Shown here: piece by piece, positions 33,711 through 45,740 of the stretch | Layout: every line of letters begins with the position of its first letter | Position numbering within the stretch: position 1 is the stretch's first letter | From: Elymus sibiricus | Taxonomy: Eukaryota > Streptophyta > Magnoliopsida > Poales > Poaceae | Reading direction: 5' to 3' | Length of the DNA: 64,000 nucleotides | NCBI GenBank assembly: GCA_039707655.1 | Contig: CM077671.1 | Span: forward strand, 303,304,509 to 303,368,508 | Position numbers and translations under genes: made by a program | Notes under the pieces: model-generated | The model's input: the letters and a program-made list of their open reading frames with translations, nothing else | Database searches by the model: none | What the model was told of the DNA's origin: nothing

Positions 33711-35061
33711 GACCATGTCCAACCGGACCCCTACTCCCGATATATTCAGGAAGACAATGCAAATAAGGTCTGGACAGAAAATTGTCACTCAGCCGGATCC
33801 CCAAACCTTTCTCATATGTCCGATTGTTCGACATCCTTCATTTCTAGGCCATATGTTGGAGGGATTTGAGGCTGTCTGGACGCGTCCTCTCTGGCCATCT
33901 CTAGCATGGAAACTAGAGGATTCGGGTCATGTTGGTCCAATCCGACAACGGGGTCGACTGGGAGCTCATCGCCTCCTCAGACGATGAGGAGATAGTCTGG
34001 CTTGCGCTCTGCTAGTCCCACGTCGAGGCCCGAGCCCCGCTCACGAAGCCGCCCCCGGCGCAGATCCAGCAGTCGAGCCTCTTCTTCGCCACTCTGGCTC
34101 AGATCTAGCAGCAGCGCCATGTCTTGCGGAAGCTAGATACATGTGCTCATTGTGTTGCCGTAGCAGGTGCATGCCGGCTGGAGGTCCGGGCACGGAGTCC
34201 GACTCGCACCGGCGTTGCCGGATCAATGCTTAGACCCTCGCAGATGGCATTGAGGGGTCGCGTCGCGTGCGGAGGATGCCCATGCCCGGATCTTGGTAAA
34301 ACGACAAGCCCGAGCAGCCCATGCCCTTGTGGTGGAGCAAGTCTGAGTCGTCCATTCCCTGCTCCCTCCCCTCAAATCGAACGAGAATATGTCTGGTACC
34401 TCCTCCAACACATCCCGCTCCAAGGGGTGACCCCTGCGTTTCCTCGGAGTGCTACTTCTGTCACATACTACCTCCGTCCTTCAAAGAGTGTACTTTCAAA
34501 TTTGTTGGAGGGTCAAACTATGTCAAAGTTTGATCGAGTTTGTGCAAAAATATATCATTGTTTGTGAAATCAAATAGGTATATGATGAAAACATATTTTA
34601 TCATGAATCTAATGCTACTAATTTGATGGCATAAATGATGATGTATTATTGTATAAATATGGTCAAATATAAAAAAGTTTGGTTTCAACAAAGTTGGAAG
34701 TACACTCTTTAAACGATGGAGGGAGTACAAGACAAGGCCAAGAGCATGGGTAAGGGTTGCCGTCGATGGACTTCCCATATCGAGTTCTAGTTTAGTTATG
34801 CTATCAAACTATGTAGTATTAGTTAACTGTTGTCCTTCGTTTGTCTTATGACATCGTTGTTTGACAATGTCCTATGTATGATATTTATGTATATGTTGAT
34901 CGATGTTGCACGGTTTTTATGAACTTGAAGGTTTAGATATAAAGAAGATAGTTGTGGGGACAGACCAATAGGGGGTCGATCTCCTCATGTCCATGGATGC
35001 AGCCAGGCATGCTTGAGGACGTATAAGGGGTTAAATTTGCCATGTCCAATTGAAGATGCTC
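33711..35061. mobile_element. Degenerate PIF/Harbinger-like element (1.35 kb)
   Basis: Terminal repeats GACCATGTCCAACCGGAC and, inverted at the right, GAGCATCTTCAATTGGAC. TTA on both sides (33708-33710 and 35062-35064) fits the 3-bp Harbinger duplication. The interior has a GC-rich piece (33900-34330) and a nested MITE, but no readable transposase. Confidence 0.5.
34468..34725. mobile_element. Stowaway-like MITE (258 bp)
   Basis: Ends 'ctacctccgtccttcaaaga' and the inverse of 'tctttaaacgatggagggag', with TA at 34466-34467 and 34726-34727. The long inverted arms include 'gagtgtac' and 'gtacactc'. Confidence 0.8.
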
Positions 35062-35360
35062 TTAGTTCCATACCCCCGTTACGCTAATAAAGGAGAACTC
35101 GTGCCTTACTACTGGTCATTCTGCTTCCTCTCGCCGAGTTCATCCATGCATAGTATCAGATGCTATATAGATGCATTATCGGTTTGCATATATGTCTTTT
35201 CATAAAAGAAAGAAAAACATGATCTGCAGTCGGGGTTATCATTTATTGTTTTTTTCATGGCAACGGAGACGATGCTAGCAACTAACACGAGACAACGATA
35301 CGATGGGTTGGACTTGGAGGTTGCTGAGAAGAGACAGCGATAAAGGAAAGTGCCGGCGAC
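34870..35360. repeat. Segmental duplication, copy 1 (with empty sites)
   Basis: It is paralogous to 35985-36572 plus 48700-48753. Shared phrases are 'gatcgatgttgca', 'gaagatgctctt', 'gctaataaagg', 'agttcatccatgc', 'gctatatag.tgcatt' and 'gctagcaactaa'. Copy 1 lacks both the MITE at 36231 and the Harbinger element at 36575, so it preserves their pre-insertion sites. Confidence 0.75.
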
Positions 35361-35364
35361 GACT

Positions 35365-35984
35365 GTCGGGACCAAAAGAAGTCATTTAGGACATAAATCC
35401 ACAAGCCAACCATGAATCCACTATACTCCAATGATCAGAACAACAATGCTACATCAACGGACACTTACAAAATTATTAAAGGGCGAATTTAAGTTGACAA
35501 ACTGTGATTAAATTAAGAGGAAGGGAGGGCCCCCACCCAGCTGAAATTCACGCGGGAGTGGGGGCTTGAATCCCCAGACATTTTTGGAACAACAATCTAA
35601 CATAATAAATAAACAAATTAAAGTAATGAAACACGAACTTTACCTGAATTTACGGGTCAGTTCACTCGGTGAAACCAAATCCACAAAAGTGAAAGAACTA
35701 TACAATCTACAGCACACCAATCTTACTGAACATACGCGACCTTGCATCTTAATTCTTGACGTTCCCTCCTTTAATATGGTATACAGCTTTAGTTTTACCA
35801 CCTCTCTACCAACATTGGTTTTGTGCCGCTGACCACGTGCCCGTAGCCACGCTTCGCGGCCTCAAGGTCATCCTCGTCGTCCTCGTCCTCGTGATAGTCC
35901 CTGATGCTGAACCGGCCGCCGGCGTGTATTGCAGAGGCCGATGTATTGCTTAAACTTTTCAAATAATAAAGCGCTCCTTTTCGA
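35365..35984. other. Intergenic DNA with a possible exon fragment
   Basis: Mostly AT-rich with no gene. On the minus strand 35825-35915 reads FSIRDYHEDEDDEDDLEAAK, an acidic, codon-like stretch with no stop that might be a captured or relic exon. A GC-rich hairpin-like segment lies at 35528-35580. Confidence 0.3.
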
Positions 35985-36572
35985 AAAATGTATGCTATTT
36001 ACCGTATGTATTGATCGACGTTGCATGACTTGTATGCATTTGAGAGTAACAGGGATCGATCTTCTCCGTGGTTGCGTCCGTGGCCACATAAATGATCAAA
36101 CTTGACCATTCTGACCGAAGATGCTCTTTGTGTGGTACTCCCATTTATGCTAATAAAGGGCTCTGAGAGCCCGTGCCTCATTCACTATCAGTCATTTTGC
36201 TTCTTCTTGTTAGTTCATCCATGCTATATACTTTCTCCGTTTCTAAATATAAGTCTTTTTAGAGATTCCATTGTTAAACTACATACGGATGTATATAAAC
36301 CTATTTTAGAGCGTAGATTCACTCATTTTGCTTCGTATGTAATCTTTTTTTTTTTGAGTGAATGTAGTCCCTATTGGAATGTCTAAAAAAACTTATATTT
36401 AGGAACGGAGGGAATAGTATCAAATGCTATATAGCTGCATTCTCGGTTTGCATATATCTCCTTTTGAAAAAAAAAACATGTTCAGCATTCAGGGATAAGT
36501 TTTTGCATGGAAACGGAGGCGTAGCGATCCGAGCAAACCAGCTGACAAATAAGCAAGACGAAGCTAGCAACT
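35985..36572. repeat. Segmental duplication, copy 2 (left part)
   Basis: Second copy of the unit at 34870-35360. It is interrupted by the MITE at 36231-36414 and cut by the Harbinger element at 36575. The unit resumes at 48700 with 'cagcgacacgatggattgga', matching 'caacgatacgatgggttgga' in copy 1. Confidence 0.75.
36231..36414. mobile_element. Stowaway-like MITE (184 bp)
   Basis: Ends 'ctttctccgtttctaaatat' and the inverse of 'atatttaggaacggagggaa', with TA at 36229-36230 and 36415-36416. The paralogous copy at about 35150 has a single TA here, confirming insertion. Confidence 0.85.
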
Positions 36573-38239
36573 AAGAGCATCTACAGTCGGACTTGGCAAA
36601 TCCAGCCCCTCAAACGCCCGCGGACGCGCCCAGACGCGCCCGCGGGCACTGACCGGACACCCCTCAAATGTTGCGCCGCACATCCACATATAGCAAAATC
36701 GGAACCTCAAATCCATGCAATCCATGCACGTCGATCATACGAAACAAACTGTCCGAATGCCAAAGTTCGAAAGAAAGCAAAGCAAAGCAAATCATAGTTC
36801 AACAAACCGGACATGCCAAAATCAAATCAATGTCCGAGTGTGACCGATGGCCTCCGATCACTCGTTGTGCGGCTGCTACGAGAAGAGGAGTGCGTCCTGC
36901 TCCTCCTGAATCCGGCCTGCCAGCTCCGCCTGCATCCGGGCATGCTGCTCCGTCTGAATCCTTGCTGCCTCCTCCGCCTGCATCCGGGCAGCCTCCTCCA
37001 TCGCAGCCGCTCTCCGGGCGTTAATCTCCTTGTTCTTGTCCGCAAGCCACTTCTTTGCATGGTCATCCAAGCCGGTCTCGTCCGCCAACATGATCTTCGC
37101 ATCTTCCGCGTCCCGTGCGAGTTGCAACTTCTCCTTCTCGAAATCCATGTTGGCAAATGTCTTGGCCTTCTCGAGCTCCCATTTGATCACCGCTTCGCGC
37201 TTCTCCAACTCGATCTTCTCCCTCTCAATTGCAAGCTTCTTCTCCACCCTAGTTCTGTCCCACTCCATCCTTTCCTTTTGCGCTTCCATGAGGAGCTTGT
37301 ACCTCTCCTCCTTCTTGCTCTCCCTAGCCGAAAAAATGCCCGTCCATGTTGACGACATTTTGGTAGCCGCGGCATCACGGGCGAGACGTGCCTTCTCCCA
37401 CTTGTTTCCCATGACTTGGCGGTTGTCCTTTGGCACGGTGGCTTTTCCGTTCTCGTCCACGACAACATCGTCCTCTTCATCGTCCAACCCAATTGATTAG
37501 TTGGAGCTTGAGCCATCATTCCTCCTCTTGCTGGACTTGATGTCGGCCACAAGTTGGGTCCACTTCGGCTTGCCATTCAACATGAGCCAACAATGGCTAA
37601 AAGCAAATGGCTTCTTCTCCACCTCGTGATACAAAGTGGCCGCCATCGCCGTCTAGCGAACAACATTTGTATGAGCACGAGAATGCAAACACAAGAAGCA
37701 TATGCAATGGACGAGAAGATGAGGCAATCGAGCTTACGTGAGTTGCGATTCCGAACCCACTTTGAGGGCGTTTGGTCACTTGTGCGTAGTAGCCGACGTA
37801 CTTGTTCACTTCCCCTTGAATGATCCCCCAACGATGTTGGACAGATGCCACATTGCGAGTGCTCACGATAGGATGCGGCTTCACATACTCCTTTAGCTCG
37901 TGATACTCCTTCCAAATCATCGTCCAATAGGTGCTCCCCTTTTGCTCCGTGCCGCATATTGGATCCATCGTTGTGTCCAACCAAGCTCTGACCAACAAGA
38001 TGTCCTCGTGTCTTGAGAATGCCGGACCTCTTGACTTCGCCGTCTTGGCCTTCTTCTTCTTGCTCGGATTGGGATCGGATGTGTTCCCAACTTCAAAAGC
38101 GGTGGTGGCCTCCAATTCATACTCCAATTGGGTCGGATCTTCATTCTCATTGATCATCGTCGACATGAACACCGCCTATATGATTAAGATTTGCAAGTAT
38201 TCATCATGAGCGAAAGAAACTAGAGGGCTATGCTTAAAT

Positions 38240-40366
38240 TGTTGGGGAACGCGACAGAAAACAAAAAAATTCGGTACAGCGAGCACGCCCAGGATCACTA
38301 TGGAGACTGCATACAAGGTTTGATCTGATCCGTACCAACTCGAAGCGCAGCGGAAGAAGAGTCGGTGTAGATCGTCGGTGCAGATCCCTGCAGCTAGGAT
38401 TTACAACCTCCCAACCGCAAGGATGTACTCCCACTCCGGACAGCCCTTCGGGAGGCGGTCGGACAGTCCCCCGGACAATGTCGCGGACAGCCCTTCGGGA
38501 GGACCCTCGGAACCCGAACAGTAACCCGGACAGCCCTTCGGGAGGACGCCGGAAACTCGAACGGTAACTCGAACAGCCCTTCGGGCAAAAGATCGAAACT
38601 ACAATCTCTCTACGGGGTTGCACACATACGGTGTCAGCTATCCGGCAGGGCTTCGCCGTCCAGAGCTAGTCCCTGCCGGAACCCAGACAGCCTTTCGGCT
38701 CTACGAAAAACTCTTTTCGTGGGAGGGAGAGAGAGAGCTAGCAAAGCATAGCATGTGTATGAGAGCAAGGATGTGTCTTATGGCAGCCCACACACCTCCT
38801 ATTTATAGGAAACCCAAGGGGTAGGGTGGTTTTACACGAAGACCCAAAACCCACATGGAAAGGAGTCCTTCCCAAGGACCTAAAAGGTGAAACCAAGGAA
38901 CAAGGGGGACTCCATGAAGGAGTCCACCATGTGGCCGTCCACACCCTCATGTGGGGCCCCAAAATTGGCCCCTATCCATCCATGTCATCCCCAAGATCTT
39001 TTGGAGCAAAGCCCCAAAAGGTGGCTTTCCAAAAATATCCCAAAAAGCACTTTCACTATTCATGACGACATTTTTCAGCGTCTGATCGAACTGAAAATAT
39101 TCATGTGGGCTTAGAACAATTCTAGTACCCACCAAAATAATTTTCAACGCGAGCCGGAACAATTCCGGTTTAGTGATTTCATCTGCGAAAAGCATCTGAA
39201 GCGGTTTCGGCAGCTCCGGAACATTTCCGGTTTTCATCCCGGAAAATTCCAGAAAGTTTCCAGAATGATTCTGGCACCCTCCAAGAATTATCAGGCATGT
39301 GCCAAAACCAATTTGACTTTATGGTATCCTCTGAAACAACTTTTCAGTTTCACCGGAACTATTCCGATATCCTCTCCGGAACGTTTCCGTTTCGTCCGAA
39401 ACTTTTCCGGTGAATTTCTCTCAGACTCCCCGTCTAGTATTCAACAGATAGATGACCCTTAAGCGTGTGACCCTATAGGTTCGGTGAAGCATAGACATGA
39501 CCCGGAACCCCTTCCGATCAATGATCAACATCGGAGCCGTGGACACCCATATCGATCCCTATACCCACACGAATAAATATTCGAGTGAACCTCCAGTTTC
39601 CGTGTGCTATTCCTGTTGCTTCGCGATATGTTACAAATACCCGAGGTGAGACATGTAGGCATCCTTGTGGATCAACAACTTGTCCACAATGCCAGTTACC
39701 TCGTTGCCGGTATTGTTCTCTTTTCTCGTTCCCGTGTTCCGGCATCCCCGTGATCAAATCACAAAGTGTCTGGCCAGACGATGATAGATGCCGTAACACC
39801 GAGAGGGCCCAGAGATATCTCTCCATCGTCGGAGGAGCAAATCCCAATCTTGAGCTATCAAGTTACTTGACATACTTTTCCATGAACCCGTAAGCCGCCG
39901 TAATAGCCACCCATTTACGGATGACGTTTAACAAACCCCAAAGTTCATGAAGCAAGCATGAAGAAACTCGACACTCTCATGGTCTAAGGAATTATGCAAA
40001 CATTAACCATCTCTGTGTTATTTAACCATAAACTTGTGACGAATATATCTCATAGTATAACATCAATATGGGTCGATTCAACACAAGTGTTCTACCAACA
40101 TCGTGCCCTCAAAATTGCTGGCATAGCCATGCCCATGATCAGGAAAACAGGATCATCATGCAATACTTGAGCCAGTCTTAGAGGCAAGACTAGGAATACA
40201 ATTTACCGTTTATTATACCACACGTGCACATGAGTTTCCCTCCAAGCCTCGTGGTTATTGCAGACTCGAGAATCATTGCAGTTATAGCATGGATCATAAA
40301 CATTCATTACAAACTCTGAGATACAAAAGCAACTGATATTACTGCCTCTAGGGCATATCTCCTTCA
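38240..40366 (-). repeat. 3' LTR of the Copia element (2127 bp)
   Basis: It has many short inverted phrases around 'ccggaa..ttccgg' (39140-39420) and repeated 'ggacagcccttcgggagg' units (38430-38590). It differs from the 5' LTR at about 38251, 38838, 38857, 38938, 39056, 39063 and 39786. Confidence 0.95.
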
Positions 40367-40378
40367 ATCTCCCACTTG
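40367..40378 (-). promoter_or_regulatory. Polypurine tract of the Copia element
   Basis: On the minus strand CAAGTGGGAGAT sits immediately before the 3' LTR, the usual plus-strand primer of plant Copia elements. Confidence 0.85.
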
Positions 40379-40397
40379 CACTAGAGTCATAATCTAG

Positions 40398-43300
40398 TTA
40401 CATGGCTTCCCTAACACCAATGGCAATCCGGTGTTTCTCATGCTTTGCTCGTGGTAGAGGCTTCGTCATCGGGTCTGACACATTCAGATCCGTGTGAACT
40501 TTGCGTACTTTCACTAAACCTTCTTCGACATGATGTCGAATGAGTTTAAATTTGCGTTGAATATGCATTGTCTTATGGTGCGAACATGGCTCCCTTGCCT
40601 GAGCCACGGCGCCACTATTATCACAATAGATCTCCACCGGGTCCAGAGCACTTGGAACCACACCAAGGTCTTCAAGAAATTGCTTGATACCGACAGCTTT
40701 CTTGGAGGCTTCTGAAGCAGCAACATATTCCGCCTCCGTCGTAGAATCCGCCACAGTCTTTTGTTTGGAACTTTCCAAATCAACTGCGCCGCCGTTCAAT
40801 ATGAAAACATAGCCAGATTGAGATTTGAAGTCATCTGGGTCAGACATGAAGCCTGCATCAGTGTAACAACTTACAATGAGCTCTTCATCACCTCCGTACA
40901 CAAGGAGTAAATCCTTGGTCCTTCTGAGGTACTTAAGAATACCCTTGACTGCGGCCCAGTGTTCCAATCCTGGATCACCTTGGTACCGGCTGCTAACACT
41001 TAGCGCATAGGAAACATCCGGTCTTGTACATAACATGGCATACATAATAGAACCAACTGCCGAAGCATATGGAATATCATTCATTTGTACTCGCTCATCA
41101 AGGGTCCGAGGACTCTGATTCTTGCAAAGCACTGTGCCAGGTGACATGGGGAGTAGGCCCTTCTTGGAGTTCTCCATGTTGAACCTTTTCAACACCTTGT
41201 CAATGTACGTGCTTTGGCTTAGTGCTATCAGGCGTCTTGATCTATCTCTATAGATCCTGATGCCTAATACATATGCCGCTTCGCCTAAGTCTTTCATTGA
41301 AAAACTCTTCTTCAATGAGTCTTTTATTTCGCTAAGAAAATTCACGTCATTTCCAATCAACAATATGTCATCCACATACAAGATTAGAAATGCTTTTGCG
41401 CTCCCACTAAACTTCTTGTACACACAAGATTCTTCATCGTTCCTGATGAAGCCAAACTCTTTGACCACTTCATCAAAACGAATATTCCAGCTCCTTGATG
41501 CTTGCTTCAGACCATAAATGGCTTTCTGAAGCTTACATACCTTTCCAGCATTCTTAGGATCGACAAAACCTTCTGGCTGTATCATGTATACATCCCTATC
41601 AAGGTTTCCATTTAGGAAAGCCGTTTTGACATCCATCTGCCATATTTCATAATCGAAATAAGCAGCAATTGCTAGTAATATCCGAACAGACCTAAGCATA
41701 GCTACGGGCGAGAAAGTCTCGTCGTAGTCCTCTCCTGGAACTTGCGTGAACCCTTTCGCGACAAGTCTAGCTTTGTGGATAGTAATGTTACCATCCGCGT
41801 CCGTCTTTCTTTTGAAAATCCATTTACAACCAATGGGTTTTACGCCATCTGGAAGTTCTTCCAAGTTCCAAACTCGGTTTTCGTACATGGATTCCATTTC
41901 GGATCTCATGGCTTTGTGCCATTCCCTTGAGCTAGGCCCCGCCATCGCTTCCTTGTAGTGCGCAGGTTCATCGTCTTCAAGAATGAAGATTTCGTTATGA
42001 AACCACTCAGGTGGCTGGATAGCCCTACCTGATCTGCGCGGTTCAGTTACAACAGTGTTCGAAGTTTCCGCATCACATGCGACAACTTCCGGCTCGGTTG
42101 TAGGGATAATTAGCGGAATTTCTTCCGGTTCCTTAGCCATATCAACGGTTGCCGAAGATTCACTAATCTCATTAAGTTGTACTGTCCTCCCACTCACTTC
42201 TTTGGCGAGAAACTGTTTCTCGAGAAAGATTCCGGTTTTGGCGACAAACACTTTGCCCTCGGATGGGTGGTAGAAGGAATACCCAAAAGTTTCCTTGGGA
42301 TAACCTACAAAGTAACATTTGTCTGATCTGGGATCAAGTTTTTGAGGCTGTAAACGTTTTACATATGCATCACAACCCCAAATCTTGAGATGCGACACAC
42401 TGGGTTTCTTCCCATACCATATCTCATATGGCGTCGTCTCAACAGACTTCGACGGTGCTTTGTTTAGTGTATAAACGGCAGTTTCTAGTGCGTGACCCCA
42501 AAAAGATATCGGTAGATCTGTAAGAGACATCATCGACCTTACCATGTCTAACAGGGTTCGGTTACGTCGTTCCGACACTCCGTTTCTCTGTGGAGTTCCG
42601 GGAGGCGTAAGCTGTGAAACGATTCCACGGTCACTCAGATGTTGGCCAAACTCGTGACTAAGATATTCGCCTCCACGATCAGACCGCAGAAACTTAATCT
42701 TTTTGTTACGATGATTTTCTACCTCATTCTGAAAATCTTTGAACTTTTCAAAGGTTTCCGACTTATGCTTCATCAAGTAGATATAGCCATACCGACTTAA
42801 ATCATCAGTAAAAGTCACGAAGTAAAAATACCCACCCCGTGCGGCCGTGTTCATTGGACCACATACATCACTATGTATTATTTCCAATAATTCACCCGCC
42901 CGTTCAGGATGACCCGTGAACGGCGTCTTGGTCATTTTTCCCATCAAGCAAGCTTCACATGTGTCAAATGATTCAAAATCAAGGGACGGTAAAACTCCAT
43001 CTTTATGGAGTCTTTGCATGCGTTTCTTTCCGATGTGGCCAAGGCGACAGTGCCACATGAAAGTGGTGGTGGTATCAGCCTTCTTAAGGCGCTTAGCATT
43101 CATGTTAAAGACATCATTTCCACATTCAAGATTTAGTATGAAAAGGCCCCCAACAATGGGTGCAAATCCATAAAACATATCCTTACAATAAAGTGAACAA
43201 CCATTGTTCTCAGACTTGTAGGAGTACCCATCGTGTACTAAACATGATCCAGAGATAATGTTTCTACACAACAACGGAACAAAATAACAGTTACTAAGTT

Positions 43301-44381
43301 CCAAAATAAATCCTGAAGGGAGACGTAGAGGCATAATGCCGACGGCTAGAGCGGCGATCCCAGCGCCGTTCCCGACACGCATCACGACTTCATTCTTTGC
43401 CAGCTTGCGCACCTTCTGAAGCCCCTGTATCGAGTTGCAAATGTGAGCAACCGATCCGGTATCAAATACCCAAGACTTAGAATTTTCGCTAGCAAGCAAA
43501 ACGTCAATGACATTAACTTGTATAACAATTATACCTTTTCCGGTTTTCCCGGACTTCTTATCTTCCAGATACTTCTTGCAGTTTCTCTTCCAGTGACCTG
43601 TGCCCTTGCAGTAGAAGCACTCAGTTTCATTCTTGGCTCCGCCCTTAGATTTGCGTTGGAAGCCGGTCTTACCGGCGCCCTTGCCCTTCTTTGGCTTGCC
43701 ATTCTTTTTGAAACTGGCAGTTTTATTCACAAGCAACACTTGCTTGCGATTTTTCTGCAGTCCTCCTTCAACAGTTTTCAGCATGGCAAGCACCTCATTA
43801 GGCGTTTTGTTCATCCCATTCATGTTGTAGTTCATGATAAAACCGCTATAAGACGGGGGGAGTGAACCTAGCAACAAGTCCATAACATGCTCTGGCGGAA
43901 GTGGAAATTCCAGGGTTTTAAGCCTCTCAGCGTGGCCAATCATATTGACCACGTGCTCGCCAACTGAACTGCCCTCAGCCATCTTGGTCTCCGCCATCAT
44001 TTTCATGATATCAAAACGTTCAGACCTTGCATTAAATTTGTACAGAGCATCCAGATCCTTGATCATATCAAAGGAGTTATGGAATTCAAAACGTTTTTGA
44101 AGCTCTGAACTCATGCAAGACAGCATGAGGCACTGCACTAAGTTGAAATCATCATCCTTAGTGGCCCAGACATTTTGTATGTCTGCCGCGGCTGTTTCCG
44201 CCGGCTTAGGTGGAAGAGGTCCGTCAAGCACGTACACTTTCTTAGCACTCCTGAGGACAATCCTCAGGGTACGGACCCAGTCCGCATAGTTGTTTCCATT
44301 CGCAGCTAACTTCTCTTTCTCTAACATCGGGCCTAAGTTGAACGCGCTGTTGCGAGCCATTTGATCTACAACGGAAAACAC
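40398..44381 (-). CDS. Copia gag-pol polyprotein (1327 aa), intact
   Basis: A single uninterrupted ORF. Gag occupies residues of about 1-250 (LEKEKLAANGNNYADWVRTL near the start), followed by a CCHC knuckle at 255-268 (CFYCKGTGHWKRNC). The aspartic protease motif FDTGS lies at 306-310. Integrase has the HHCC zinc site (His444, His449, Cys475, Cys478) and catalytic Asp504 (HSDVCG), Asp568 (SDRGGEY) and Glu604 (SERRNRT). Reverse transcriptase follows at about 845-1090, with IYGLKQASRSW and LYVDDILLIG (Asp1003, Asp1004). RNase H is at about 1165-1300, with YTDAG, TTEAEY and CDNSGA. The order protease-integrase-RT-RNase H defines Copia (Ty1). No motif is missing and no stop interrupts it. The protein would be cleaved by its own protease and act in a cytoplasmic particle before nuclear integration. 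Confidence 0.97.
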   Translation of the reverse strand: MFSVVDQMARNSAFNLGPMLEKEKLAANGNNYADWVRTLRIVLRSAKKVYVLDGPLPPKPAETAAADIQNVWATKDDDFNLVQCLMLSCMSSELQKRFEFHNSFDMIKDLDALYKFNARSERFDIMKMMAETKMAEGSSVGEHVVNMIGHAERLKTLEFPLPPEHVMDLLLGSLPPSYSGFIMNYNMNGMNKTPNEVLAMLKTVEGGLQKNRKQVLLVNKTASFKKNGKPKKGKGAGKTGFQRKSKGGAKNETECFYCKGTGHWKRNCKKYLEDKKSGKTGKGIIVIQVNVIDVLLASENSKSWVFDTGSVAHICNSIQGLQKVRKLAKNEVVMRVGNGAGIAALAVGIMPLRLPSGFILELSNCYFVPLLCRNIISGSCLVHDGYSYKSENNGCSLYCKDMFYGFAPIVGGLFILNLECGNDVFNMNAKRLKKADTTTTFMWHCRLGHIGKKRMQRLHKDGVLPSLDFESFDTCEACLMGKMTKTPFTGHPERAGELLEIIHSDVCGPMNTAARGGYFYFVTFTDDLSRYGYIYLMKHKSETFEKFKDFQNEVENHRNKKIKFLRSDRGGEYLSHEFGQHLSDRGIVSQLTPPGTPQRNGVSERRNRTLLDMVRSMMSLTDLPISFWGHALETAVYTLNKAPSKSVETTPYEIWYGKKPSVSHLKIWGCDAYVKRLQPQKLDPRSDKCYFVGYPKETFGYSFYHPSEGKVFVAKTGIFLEKQFLAKEVSGRTVQLNEISESSATVDMAKEPEEIPLIIPTTEPEVVACDAETSNTVVTEPRRSGRAIQPPEWFHNEIFILEDDEPAHYKEAMAGPSSREWHKAMRSEMESMYENRVWNLEELPDGVKPIGCKWIFKRKTDADGNITIHKARLVAKGFTQVPGEDYDETFSPVAMLRSVRILLAIAAYFDYEIWQMDVKTAFLNGNLDRDVYMIQPEGFVDPKNAGKVCKLQKAIYGLKQASRSWNIRFDEVVKEFGFIRNDEESCVYKKFSGSAKAFLILYVDDILLIGNDVNFLSEIKDSLKKSFSMKDLGEAAYVLGIRIYRDRSRRLIALSQSTYIDKVLKRFNMENSKKGLLPMSPGTVLCKNQSPRTLDERVQMNDIPYASAVGSIMYAMLCTRPDVSYALSVSSRYQGDPGLEHWAAVKGILKYLRRTKDLLLVYGGDEELIVSCYTDAGFMSDPDDFKSQSGYVFILNGGAVDLESSKQKTVADSTTEAEYVAASEASKKAVGIKQFLEDLGVVPSALDPVEIYCDNSGAVAQAREPCSHHKTMHIQRKFKLIRHHVEEGLVKVRKVHTDLNVSDPMTKPLPRAKHEKHRIAIGVREAM

Positions 44382-45723
44382 AATTTCACTTAGACTTTGT
44401 TCATAATGATTTTGTACTAGTGAATAAACAATTTTATTCTAAAGTGCGCTCCCACTCAAATCAATATCTCTCAAAATTGATTATGAGTGATACAAGACCC
44501 GAGTTTTGATTTGTTCGCCACGATGGTAGCATCACAGATGACGAAAAATCTCAACCGGTAGGCCAACTTGCCAATCACATCTTTATGTGATTCTTGTTCA
44601 TCTTTCGATGCGTGTGTTCCGAGCTCATGACTTTCATGCCTGAACGTCAAGACAACCAAGTGATCTCGCTGCGAGGTCTTAACTCACCCGCCTCACACTT
44701 CTCTAATCGTTCGTGCCCATGTTAGCATGTGACACCCCGAAGAGATAGGTGCCGTGACGGTGCTACACTTGGGAGAACACTGACTACTTGATATTTTTAG
44801 TGAGAGATCACCCTAATAAAAGCGACTACCGCGCAATCAAGAAGGGTGCATCATAAGGGATAAACATCTCAGGCAATTCATAATTAGCATGACATGGTAT
44901 AGCCCCTTCTGATGGAGAAGTCAAGTATTCTTCGTCTTCGGCATTTGCGTCGGTGTTCACCTTCGCGAAGATTGCCACCACCTTGTTGATGCACCAGATA
45001 ATATTGCTATCTCTATAGCTAATAAAATAAGTGCATTACATAAGGTTGACACGCAGGTCATTAAAGTGCAATCATATGGCTCCAGCCATCATGCCGAATC
45101 ATGACACGCAGGTCATGTTAACAAATTTACATCATATAGTCATCTCATACATAATCGAATTCATATGAGCTTTGCTATACCACATCACATGTACATCCTG
45201 CAAAACCAAGTTAGACGACTCTAATCGGTTTATGCAAAATTTCATTTTACGTGGCTTCTAAGGTTTTGACTTAAACCGCAGCTACCAACGTTTTATCATC
45301 AAGTATGATAATTCAAAATTGCTAGATTAACATCTCGGGGTGTATGAAACACGAGATAATTAAATCTCGAGCCCCATACTAAACTTCGTCATACGCGTGA
45401 CCCCCGTGCAGATCATATCTGCAATGCCCTTTCATCTGCGAATTTCATCTTTCTGTTGACTATGGTGGAACCCAAAGAACTGATAGCACTTCGTTGATCA
45501 ATCAGGATCGCGGATTGCCAGAACTTTGTGAAATTCCACCATGCTGTCTCGAGATTGAGCAAACGCAAATTCCAGGGAAGCAACAAGAACATCGGGTAAC
45601 AGACTTCATCTGCTACCCGCATAAATAATTTTCAGCAATAGATCTCATCTACTCCAAAATTATATTATGCAATACCCATACATCACCATGTATTCTAGAT
45701 CGTAACCTGCATCTACGCATAGC
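44382..45723 (-). other. Copia 5' leader, non-coding
   Basis: 1.3 kb between the primer site and gag. No ORF of note. Leaders of this length are common in plant Copia elements and would hold packaging signals, which I cannot identify. Confidence 0.6.
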
Positions 45724-45740
45724 CTGGCTCTTGATGCCAC
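45724..45740 (-). promoter_or_regulatory. Primer-binding site of the Copia element
   Basis: On the minus strand TGGCATCAAGAGCCAG follows the 5' LTR end CCCCAACA directly. It is a variant of the initiator-Met tRNA site (TGGTATCAGAGC) usual in Copia elements. Confidence 0.75.

Noticed and set aside
35528..35580. tRNA-like T-arm ('gggggcttgaatcccca')
   Set aside because: The B-box match is poor and no A box, anticodon arm or acceptor stem could be built.
38234..40000. ORFs duplicated at 45660-47394 as a gene family
   Set aside because: They are the same non-coding LTR present twice.
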